Shown: piece after piece, positions 15,016 through 22,647 of the stretch
How positions within the stretch are numbered: position 1 is the stretch's first letter
How the letters are laid out: each line of letters begins with the position of its first letter
Assembly: GCF_002252635.1 (NCBI RefSeq)
Contig: NZ_NQKX01000002.1
Location: 124,001 to 188,000 of the forward strand
Source: Synechococcus sp. MW101C3
GTDB taxonomy: Bacteria; Cyanobacteriota; Cyanobacteriia; PCC-6307; Cyanobiaceae
Length of the DNA stretch: 64,000 nt
Direction of reading: 5' to 3'
Notes under the pieces: model-generated
Database searches by the model: none
What the model was told of the DNA's origin: nothing
What the model saw: only the letters and a program-made list of their open reading frames with translations
Translations under genes and position numbers: made by a program

Positions 15016-15951
15016 ATGGCCTACTGGTGGGTGAACCACAAACAGACCTACCGGCAGGAGACCGACGGCGGCTACATCTGGTCGCCGAAGGCCAATGCCA
15101 ACGGCGCCCGCAATGTGAGCTACGACAACCTCACCCGCTGCCAGCGGGGGGATGTGGTGTTCAGCTATGCCAACGGGCGGATCAGCCAGCTGGGCCTGGT
15201 GGACACGGCGGCTATCACGGCTACCAAGCCGCCGGAGTTCGGCTCAGCGGGGGAGAACTGGAGCCAGGAGGGCTGGCTGGTGCGGGTGAACTGGCAGCCG
15301 CTCCGCCAGGCCCTGGTCCCGCAGACGTTCTTTGAGCTGCTGCAGCCGCTGCTGCCGGAACGCCACAGCCCGATCAACACCAGCACAGGGAAGGGATTGC
15401 AGGGGGTGTACCTGGCGGGGCTCAGCGAAACCCTGGGGTTGTTGCTGCTGAAGCTGATTGAAGACCACGCCGATGCAGCGGTGCGGGTGCACCTGGTGGT
15501 GCTGGCAGAAGAGGGCGCCTACACCGCCGCCCTGCTCGATGACATGGAGCGGTTGCGGGAGGTGCCGAGCAGCACCGAACGCGATGCGCTCACCAAGGCG
15601 CGGCTGGGGCAGGGGTTGTTTCGCCATCGGGTGTCGGAGCTGGAGCCGGCCTGCCGGGTCACGGGTCTAGCGCGGCAGGAGTTTCTGGTGGCGAGCCACA
15701 TCAAACCCTGGCGATCCTGCGACAACAGCGAGCGGCTGAGCGGATCCAATGGCCTGCTGCTCTCCCCCCATGTGGACAAGCTGTTTGATCGCCACTGGAT
15801 CAGCTTCGATTCAGGTGGCGAGGTGATCTGGCAGCACGAGGCGGCCGGCGAGGCCTTGCGCTGCTGGGGCATCGAAGGGGCGAATCTGATCCGCCCGTTC
15901 AGCCGCGAGCAGGAGCAGTTTCTCAGCGCCCATCGCCAGGAGTTGCGCTGA
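15016..15951 (+). CDS. EVE-like/HNH endonuclease, likely modification-dependent
   Basis: A 311-residue protein. Residues about 1-130 form an EVE/PUA-like domain (MAYWWVNHKQTYRQE, GGYIWSPKANANGARN, RCQRGDVVFSYANGRI, FGSAGENWSQEGWLVRV). The C-terminal part is an HNH_2-type nuclease with CRVTGLARQEFLVASHIKPW, LSGSNGLLLSPHVDKLFD and HWISFDSGGEV. EVE-HNH proteins are thought to cut DNA carrying modified cytosines, acting as type IV-like restriction. No faults are visible. The ATG at 15016 is chosen as the first residue of the conserved domain; the upstream frame is integrase debris. It lies head to tail with a dead BrnTA pair and next to the methylase-containing operon. Confidence 0.83.
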   Translation: MAYWWVNHKQTYRQETDGGYIWSPKANANGARNVSYDNLTRCQRGDVVFSYANGRISQLGLVDTAAITATKPPEFGSAGENWSQEGWLVRVNWQPLRQALVPQTFFELLQPLLPERHSPINTSTGKGLQGVYLAGLSETLGLLLLKLIEDHADAAVRVHLVVLAEEGAYTAALLDDMERLREVPSSTERDALTKARLGQGLFRHRVSELEPACRVTGLARQEFLVASHIKPWRSCDNSERLSGSNGLLLSPHVDKLFDRHWISFDSGGEVIWQHEAAGEALRCWGIEGANLIRPFSREQEQFLSAHRQELR

Positions 15952-15962
15952 GGTCGCCTGGC

Positions 15963-16169
15963 TCAAGCGGTCTGGGAAAGATCGACCACCACTGGCTGAT
16001 CGGGCTGACCGGGGGTCCTGTTCACCGCATGGACGAGGTCCGCATCGGTGATCGCGGGGATCACCTCGTACTCCTCTGGTTGGATCACATGGGCATCCAC
16101 ACGCTGAAGATTGGAGCGAATGGGATCTTCAGGAGACGTAGTCACGAAAACGGCGTTGTTCTCTTGCAT
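15963..16169 (-). CDS. BrnA-like antitoxin, lacking the C-terminal DNA-binding part
   Basis: A 68-residue frame with the BrnA N-terminal motif: NLQRVDAHVIQPEEYEVIPA followed by ITDADLVHAVN. Normal BrnA proteins continue for 20-40 residues with a ribbon-helix-helix DNA-binding domain; here the frame ends soon after in PVVVDLSQTA. The start lies inside the last codons of the BrnT frame, as is typical of this operon. It may bind toxin but should not repress its promoter by itself. It could equally be called a pseudogene. Confidence 0.65.
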   Translation of the reverse strand: MQENNAVFVTTSPEDPIRSNLQRVDAHVIQPEEYEVIPAITDADLVHAVNRTPGQPDQPVVVDLSQTA

Positions 16170-16398
16170 TGGCCTTTCGCATCGAGATGAAATGACGATC
16201 AAACGATCGCTTGGTGTATACGATGACGACGATTCGACCCTGAAGCAGGCCCAGGCACTCGATCCGTTCCTCACCATAATCCCTCCGGACATCCTGGAAC
16301 TGCAGCGTGCGGCCGGCGAAGACACGCTCAGCATCGAAAAAATCCAGGTCGCGCTGGTCCAGAGCCTACTGGCGCTTAGCCGGGTCAAAGCCGATCAC
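16129..16398 (-). pseudogene. brnT: BrnT toxin interrupted by one amber codon
   Basis: From GTG 16398 the frame reads VIGFDPAKRQ, then TAG at codon 11 (16366-16368), then ALDQRDLDFFDAERVFAG, DVRRDYGEERIECLGLLQGR, IVVIVYTKRS, FISMRKANAREQRRF and a normal stop at 16129. This is a complete BrnT ribonuclease-toxin sequence apart from that single codon, where the family usually has Trp or another large residue (TGG to TAG is one base change). The overlap with the BrnA-like frame is as expected. No start codon after the amber could restore the N-terminal strand. Confidence 0.85.
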
Positions 16399-16419
16399 CG
16401 GGCAGGAAGCGCTGGTTGA

Positions 16420-17104
16420 ACACCGCGAACGGCATGGGCCCTCAGCGGGGATTCCAGCACTCGCCGCCTGGGATCCGACGCCAGAACTGCATCTGTGGGT
16501 GGGGGGTGGTGCCGGGCACCAGCAGCACCTGATATCGGTACTCGGAATCAGCCGCCTACTCGGGGCTCTGGATTAGCCCCGCCTTGGGCTGCGTACTCAC
16601 GAGGGCAACAAGGAAGGAGGCGGGTTGGGGGATTCGCGTAAGGCCTCCGGAAAATGCCAGGCAGCGCCGGTGGGGTAGCCATCGTGATACAGGAAAAGAT
16701 GACACGGCGTAGTGCTGGGAAAACCACTGAAGATGGAGACAGACTGGGTGGCCTAGAGGGGGAGTTTGGGCGTTAATTCCAATACCAGCTGCGTATCAGA
16801 GCCGGATTCAGAAGCAACTCCTCCGCGCTTAGCAGCGCAGACTGGAGAAGGACGGCTATGACAGCTTTCTCCATTTCTCAGCGAAGGCGAATAAAGAGAT
16901 GGGTCGCTTAGACAAAGTGATAGAGCCGCATAGCCGATTAAGTCCCTTCATCAGATCCGAGGAAAAGGTGATGATCCCTCGCATCATTATGATTAGAGGA
17001 AAACAATAAAAGCGTATACGCAAAAGAAGCAAGATCGACTGATCGGCAAGCCACAGCTCAATATGATCTTCGTTAGCGTGAGAACCAAGAACAGACTTCA
17101 CGAG
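16420..17104. other. Gene-poor stretch with a possible small-protein relic
   Basis: No intact gene was seen over about 685 bp. On the minus strand, around 16,760-16,605, one frame reads IFSGFPSTTPCHLFLYHDGY followed by PTGAAWHFPEALRES before stops. The DGYP block recalls small proteins of unknown function with an H-x-DGYP motif, so this is probably debris of such a gene. From about 16,850 rightwards base composition becomes AT-rich, marking the left edge of the helicase-methylase-ATPase insert. Confidence 0.4.
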
Positions 17105-18772
17105 CTAAGGGATGCTCATCTCTAGCCTAACAAGAAGACTGAGGGCATTACGGACCTCATTTTCATAGAGCGGTAAATCACTGCCGTGGGCACCGGGGTT
17201 AAGAACACGCTCGGTAGTGTGTAGGATTTGTTCAATCAATTGGATATTATCCATCACCTTCCAGTTTTCATCTGTCAAAAGAGCACGAAGCTTTCTTCGC
17301 TGAGTCTTGAGTACACCTCTAGTTCCAGAATCAATCCCTGGTAGAGCGTCTATGTCGTCATCTGCATCTGGGACAAGGTGCCCTCGGATTTCAAGAGGTG
17401 CACCATTGATCACACTGAAATAGAGTTGCGCCGGGACTTTTTGCATTAGTCTGTTCTTGGCAGCGCGAAGGTTTTCCGTGAGGCTAAAGAACTCGCCAGG
17501 AGGAAGCCTGGTTTGTTCTGTCCATTCGCGGTAACGCTTTGCCATATCCTCCGCTGCCTTACGGAGGCAGATGGCGGCTTCGTCGAGGCAATGGCCATAG
17601 AGATAGTCCTCAGCCTTCTGCAAATAAGATTTCTCAGACACCCCTCTGATCTCACTAATGGGATCTCCGACGAGCCGAACGAGACTCCATTCGGGAAGGC
17701 ACGGTCCGATCATTCGGCGGAACTCACGGAAGAATCCAAGGTCGTGGGTGAGGATGATTTTTTGATAGTTAGCAAAAGACTCGGCAAGCAGGATCTCGAC
17801 TACTTTCATCCTGTTGCTCATGTCCAGACTCACAAGGAGGTCGTCAAGAACGAGTAGTTTCAGGTCGGATTCATGAAGATTGACAAGGGATGCGGCGAAA
17901 CGCACTGAGAGTGCGAGCTGGGTTAGCTTGGCTTCATTCAGGAAGACTTGTGGACGTCTGATAGTGACTCCGTCCGCTTGGATGCCAAACTCAATTACTG
18001 GACTAGTAAATTGACAGTTACTCTTGGTTGTGCCTGTAAAGGATGGTGGAACTGTTACTTTGAGCTTTAGAGTAATTGGAGCCACATCACCTGCGGCGAA
18101 ATGGGTGTCGTAGAAACGCTGTGCCTCAGCGCTTATGGAATCGACAATCTCAGTTAGAACCCCCGCAAAGGCTTCTGTATCCCTCTTAAAATCACGATAG
18201 GCGGAGGAACCTCTTGGCCCGCTTAAGCCTGAAGGATTCGGGTCACAGTCACGAATGCGGCTCCACATATCAAGCGGAGAAATGCCACCTGTGCTCACAC
18301 AGAAGGGCAGAATCTCATTCTCAAAGAGTGGCCAGATATTGAACGTCTCGGAGTTACGAAAATGGGAGAAGCCGAAGAAAAATCGGTAGGTGATGAAGTC
18401 GCTGGCAAGATCACCTTTTAGGATGGCAGGCTGGTCATGCGTGCCGTGATCGGCCTGGCTGATGCGATAGGTAGTGTCGTTTCTTGTGATGCCATCTCGT
18501 AGAGTCAGGGCAATTTCAGCAGGCATGGGTGTTGCATCCGCCTGCTCATAGATATTGAGCAGATGCTCCTGTGCGGCGGGATCGAAGTACTTGGCGATCG
18601 AGTTCAACGGCTTCCGTGCACTTTGAAGGAAAGTGAAAAGTGCCCAGTAAAGGGAGGACTTACCGGCCCCATTCTCACCGTAAACGAGAAGGTGGCGGCC
18701 TTCCAGATTAAGAGTAAAGGACCTAAATGCCTTAAAGTTTCTAATGTTAATCGTATGGAGACGAGCCTTCAT
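17105..18772 (-). CDS. SMC/RecF-like AAA ATPase, third gene of helicase-methylase-ATPase operon
   Basis: A 555-residue ATPase of the RecF/SMC/ABC style. Seen: N-terminal INIRNFKAFRSFTLNLEG, Walker A YGENGAGKSSLYWAL (residues 32-39), a signature-like NEAKLTQLALSVRFAAS, Walker B LKLLVLDDLLVSLD (about 305-315) and the H-loop YQKIILTHDLGF. A C-terminal part of about 190 residues is helical and unassigned. Its ATG overlaps the methylase stop in an ATGA (18769-18772). Codon use is AT-rich like its two partners. ATPases of this type power or gate nuclease systems such as OLD-like or Hma. The exact role here is unknown. Confidence 0.82.
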   Translation of the reverse strand: MKARLHTINIRNFKAFRSFTLNLEGRHLLVYGENGAGKSSLYWALFTFLQSARKPLNSIAKYFDPAAQEHLLNIYEQADATPMPAEIALTLRDGITRNDTTYRISQADHGTHDQPAILKGDLASDFITYRFFFGFSHFRNSETFNIWPLFENEILPFCVSTGGISPLDMWSRIRDCDPNPSGLSGPRGSSAYRDFKRDTEAFAGVLTEIVDSISAEAQRFYDTHFAAGDVAPITLKLKVTVPPSFTGTTKSNCQFTSPVIEFGIQADGVTIRRPQVFLNEAKLTQLALSVRFAASLVNLHESDLKLLVLDDLLVSLDMSNRMKVVEILLAESFANYQKIILTHDLGFFREFRRMIGPCLPEWSLVRLVGDPISEIRGVSEKSYLQKAEDYLYGHCLDEAAICLRKAAEDMAKRYREWTEQTRLPPGEFFSLTENLRAAKNRLMQKVPAQLYFSVINGAPLEIRGHLVPDADDDIDALPGIDSGTRGVLKTQRRKLRALLTDENWKVMDNIQLIEQILHTTERVLNPGAHGSDLPLYENEVRNALSLLVRLEMSIP

Positions 18773-21700
18773 AGGCAGCCCTCTTTTTTGATGATAGCTA
18801 GAAGGTCAGGGCTGTCGACACTAAGGCGGAGAAGCCGACTGCGGATGGAGTGAGTCGGAGAGTTGAGAGTATTGTGCAAATTGGAAAGGAATCTACACTG
18901 TTCTGGCTCGCTGGCGGCGGGATCGTATGCAATGAGGTAAGGGGCAACAGTTTCGCAGAATAGGAGGTCACGCTCTGCCATGTGCTCACGGAAATAACAC
19001 TCCATTACACAAGCATCAACGAGATCTTCAAGAAAAGGCCAAGCTCCGTTCAATAGAGATCCTTCAGCGGCATGTGCAATCTGAATCAAAGACACAATGG
19101 CTCCGATCAAGCCTTGCCGGCTGTCGGATTCCATAGGGATAGGAACTCTCAAAAGAGGTGCAGAATCAATCTGATAATTTAGACCCTGCATGCTACCACG
19201 ATATCTAAGCCAATACCTAACGACCGAAGAATTAAGAACACCCGACAGAAAACGCATGTTAACTCTGGAAGTTTTCACCACATTCAGCGAAAGCATCACA
19301 TAGGCAGGATCTTCCGTGTGAAAAAAGATTGGCCGAGAACTTTTTCGAGGTACAAGCAGTTTCTCACCACTTTTAAAGAATGACTCGTCCCTTGGCCAAT
19401 GAAGATTATAGAATTGAATTCGGCCAGTCTTGTTTTCCCTGCGCTCCTCCATAATCTCTTTATATTTATGCAGATGAGAAACAATGGAAGGGGCATCCTC
19501 GGGATTAAAGGAGCCTTTTTTGGAATAGATCATGACAAGGTCTGATGGACGCTTTGCATATCTCTCAATATGAATCGGCTCGTACAATGGCTTTAGATAC
19601 TTATGCTCCGATAAACTGATCCTCATGCGCTCTACATTATTCAGAACGAATACTCCATCTCCAATTTGAATTCCTCGATGGATAGCATTCTGCTCTCCTA
19701 ATGTTTTGATATTCCGAGAGTTTATGCGATCTGGATTTGGGACTATACCCTGGGCAATCTCATGGTCCAAAAGTCGGAGTCTACGTCTTCCATCTATGAT
19801 ATCCAGAATTGAAGATTTGTCTGCGGAGTTTAGCAGAAGAGGCTGTCCGAGAAGATCACTCTTTACAATTTCAACTTCAAAGGTCTTCAGGTTGGGGCTT
19901 TCACCTTGCGACCCAGATTGCAGGATTGCTATATCATCTTTTGAGAAGGAACTTTTTGCCTTAGAAATAGATGCATAGTACCTGGACGGAGGCACTTCTT
20001 TCGAAAGAAACATCACCATGGTTTGAACACTTGCAGACTGAAAGATCATATAGTCTTGAAAGTCGATCAAGCTAATAATTCGAGCTTCATGCAGGATTTT
20101 AGATCTAAGATTAGACGCGCCTGAATTTGTTACCCAATTATTAGTAGCGATAAACGAGAGGATGCCACTGGCCTTTAAAAGATCTAGGCAAACATCAACG
20201 AACAAATACCAAACATCCATTTTGCCTTGATAGCAAGGCAAGTTTCGAAGACCGTCAAATCGATGTTTGTCGTTATTTTCCTTGAAATACGGCGGATTGC
20301 CAATGATAATATCAAATCCAGGTATCAACGTTCGACCAAACATCCAATGGGGATCAAAGAATGCGGCACTCAACTGAGGATTGAAGGGGTCCCAATCTGC
20401 AATAAGCTTTGCCTTGTCAGTAGCAATGAAACTATCAGCCAGAAGTCTTGCGAGTTCCAGTCGTAGCGATTTAATCTTCCTTTGAAGCGCAAGCTTTTGG
20501 TCACGCCGCTGAATAGAGAAGTGGCTATGGTATTGGGCTTCGATTTCACATTCAATGACGTTAATGCGGGGATCTACAATCAATGGCTGAGATAGAGATG
20601 GCAAGCCGACTAAGCTGTTTGCTGCGACAAACTTGGTTTCAAGGTTGGGTAGGGGTCGAATTCCGTGGTTCTTCGTCTTGTCGCGGTTAGTCCTTTGGTC
20701 ACAAACCAGTGAGATGAAGAATCTAAGTTTAGTAATCTGAATCGCAATTGGTTGAATATCAACTCCGAATAGGCAATTCTCAATAAGATATAGTTTCCGC
20801 CCATAGTCGTCGTTGTTATCGTTGAATGCGCGTTCGAGCTCCTCACGCATAGGTGCAGAATCCAACTTGTCAAGTTGGGTCTGCTTCCAGCGGCTGTTCT
20901 CAGGATCTAGTTTACCGAGGACATAGACAAGCTTGTGCAGGGCTCCCATTGGGAAGGCGCCCGAACCACAGGCAGGGTCAAGGATTTTGACCTTATCTAT
21001 GGCATCAATGAGTATGGCAACTTCGTTAGGATTAAAGGGATGCGGTTTCTCAGTGTAAGAAAACAAAAGGTCGAGTCTTGATCGCGCGTCGGCTTTAGAC
21101 ATGTCAGCTACCTGCACAAGATGCCGAAGCAGATGGGCTTTGAGTGACTCATCTACCATAAAGTCGACAATAGGGCGTGGGGTATAGAAAGAGCCTGTTT
21201 GCTTGCGGGCGGATGTTTTGGTTTCTTCGTTATACGAGGCAAGAAGATTTTCAAAGACTTTGCCGAGAAGTTCTGGGTCGAGAGCAATTTCCTGATCAAT
21301 GGGTGTGTTTTCATCAATAGTGAACTTGTAGCGACTCAGAATGTTAACGAGGCCGGTTACGCGCTCGGCCTTACGCTTACTGTCGCCATAGGCAGTTGAA
21401 AGGTCTGCAGTTTCACCGCTGTCAAAGAAGAGCCGATCAGGCATGGACGGGCGCTTCTTGGGGTTGCGTGAGAATCCATCCAAGTAGAGCTTTTTCTGAG
21501 TGGTGTCCTCGGTGCGGTCAAGACACTCGAAGAGGCCGCCATTGAGGAATGGGATGTCGGCGAAGTGTGTCAGCGCGGTGTCAGGCTCCTCTTGAAAGAG
21601 TGCTTCGTAGCGGAAAAGGTTGTTGACGTCGTAGGTTGTGCGGTTGTTACGGAATCCTTCATCAGTCGCGAAGAAGCGGTAGGGCTTTCCCTTGCTGTCC

Positions 21701-22647
21701 CTGCCCATGCGCTGGTTAAGGGTTGCAAAGAAAAGATTTTGCAGAATTGCCTGGTAAAAGACGGAGCGTGTTTCGCTTTCGGGATCGAAATCCTTGAGAA
21801 TGTTCGAGAGGTCGGTTGGATTGAAAAGCTTTTCGGGGATGAGGCCCTTTTCTTTGAGAAACCAACAGAAGAGTAGGCGCGTAAGTAGACGGATAAGACC
21901 GGTTGCACGGCGTTTCTCGGAGTCAGGCTCAAGATCAGGAGGGAACTCGACCTGTGGAAGAGCCCAAAAGTACCAGTTAGCCAATTCTCGATAGAAGCGC
22001 TCATTAAGCAGTTCAACGTTGAAGATCTGCTCCCAAGCAGCGTGAAGGGTGTCAAAGTCTGCAATTGGCTTCTTTTGCGGGTGCTTGAGTTCTGCCAGTG
22101 CCAACGAAGCGAGGATATCGAGATGGCCTCGGTGGGGGTTAGAGTAAGCAATATCTCGGATTAGCGTTGCTCTTTCAAGGACATCCCTATCGGGATCATT
22201 TTTGCTTCGACGTCGGTTGATGACCGCGATGGTCAGCAACTCTCCATGCTTGAAGATCACCATGACCGGCATGGGAAAAAGTAGATTGATCTGCCGCGTG
22301 ATCGCCGATAGTTTTCCACGGGCATACTCTTTATCCTTAAGCTCAATAGCGATGAATACGTAGGATTTCAATAGGCCGCGTTGCACCGAGTCATCTGTGA
22401 AGATGCTGGATTGTCCGCAGAGTTCTTGATCGGTAAGCTGAAACAAAAGATCAGCAGACTTCCACTCTGAAAAGAGTGCCTTTGCCTGGTTAAAGGATCG
22501 TCCACCAACAAAGTCATCGAGGAAATCCTGCGGCGTGGACCCTGCACCGACTAAGAATTTTTCGCTTTTGTACCCCAACTTCCTAAGTAGTTCCCGAGCG
22601 GCAACCTTGAGTGGCAGACTGTTGAAATTAGCTAATTCTGATTTCAT
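18769..22647 (-). CDS. Eco57I-like N6-adenine DNA methyltransferase
   Basis: A 1,292-residue protein. The start is ATG 22647, overlapping the helicase stop in an ATGA. The N-terminal half is large and mostly helical. A methyltransferase core begins with TGSFYTPRPIVDFMVDESL, motif I ILDPACGSGAFPMGAL (near residue 555), a long spacer with ENCLFGVDIQPIAIQITKLR, and motif IV IIGNPPYFKE (near 782), which marks N6-adenine methylation. The last 400 residues resemble target-recognition regions of type IIG enzymes. No PD-(D/E)xK motif was found, so cutting is probably done by a partner. It resembles PglX/type IIG methylases in architecture; its place between a PLD-SNF2 helicase and an ATPase argues for Hma rather than BREX. 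Confidence 0.85.
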   Translation of the reverse strand: MKSELANFNSLPLKVAARELLRKLGYKSEKFLVGAGSTPQDFLDDFVGGRSFNQAKALFSEWKSADLLFQLTDQELCGQSSIFTDDSVQRGLLKSYVFIAIELKDKEYARGKLSAITRQINLLFPMPVMVIFKHGELLTIAVINRRRSKNDPDRDVLERATLIRDIAYSNPHRGHLDILASLALAELKHPQKKPIADFDTLHAAWEQIFNVELLNERFYRELANWYFWALPQVEFPPDLEPDSEKRRATGLIRLLTRLLFCWFLKEKGLIPEKLFNPTDLSNILKDFDPESETRSVFYQAILQNLFFATLNQRMGRDSKGKPYRFFATDEGFRNNRTTYDVNNLFRYEALFQEEPDTALTHFADIPFLNGGLFECLDRTEDTTQKKLYLDGFSRNPKKRPSMPDRLFFDSGETADLSTAYGDSKRKAERVTGLVNILSRYKFTIDENTPIDQEIALDPELLGKVFENLLASYNEETKTSARKQTGSFYTPRPIVDFMVDESLKAHLLRHLVQVADMSKADARSRLDLLFSYTEKPHPFNPNEVAILIDAIDKVKILDPACGSGAFPMGALHKLVYVLGKLDPENSRWKQTQLDKLDSAPMREELERAFNDNNDDYGRKLYLIENCLFGVDIQPIAIQITKLRFFISLVCDQRTNRDKTKNHGIRPLPNLETKFVAANSLVGLPSLSQPLIVDPRINVIECEIEAQYHSHFSIQRRDQKLALQRKIKSLRLELARLLADSFIATDKAKLIADWDPFNPQLSAAFFDPHWMFGRTLIPGFDIIIGNPPYFKENNDKHRFDGLRNLPCYQGKMDVWYLFVDVCLDLLKASGILSFIATNNWVTNSGASNLRSKILHEARIISLIDFQDYMIFQSASVQTMVMFLSKEVPPSRYYASISKAKSSFSKDDIAILQSGSQGESPNLKTFEVEIVKSDLLGQPLLLNSADKSSILDIIDGRRRLRLLDHEIAQGIVPNPDRINSRNIKTLGEQNAIHRGIQIGDGVFVLNNVERMRISLSEHKYLKPLYEPIHIERYAKRPSDLVMIYSKKGSFNPEDAPSIVSHLHKYKEIMEERRENKTGRIQFYNLHWPRDESFFKSGEKLLVPRKSSRPIFFHTEDPAYVMLSLNVVKTSRVNMRFLSGVLNSSVVRYWLRYRGSMQGLNYQIDSAPLLRVPIPMESDSRQGLIGAIVSLIQIAHAAEGSLLNGAWPFLEDLVDACVMECYFREHMAERDLLFCETVAPYLIAYDPAASEPEQCRFLSNLHNTLNSPTHSIRSRLLRLSVDSPDLLAIIKKEGCL

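Noticed and set aside
14922-15335. Alternative frame overlapping the EVE-HNH gene start
   Set aside because: No conserved pattern; the EVE-HNH frame has a complete family match.
16856-17101. 81-codon frame directly after the ATPase gene
   Set aside because: Located in AT-rich DNA at the edge of the insert, with no family or ribosome-binding site; probably chance.
18769-22647. BREX PglX
   Set aside because: The methylase is similar in architecture, but no pglZ, brxC or brxL-like gene is nearby; the PLD-SNF2 helicase and SMC-like ATPase fit Hma instead.
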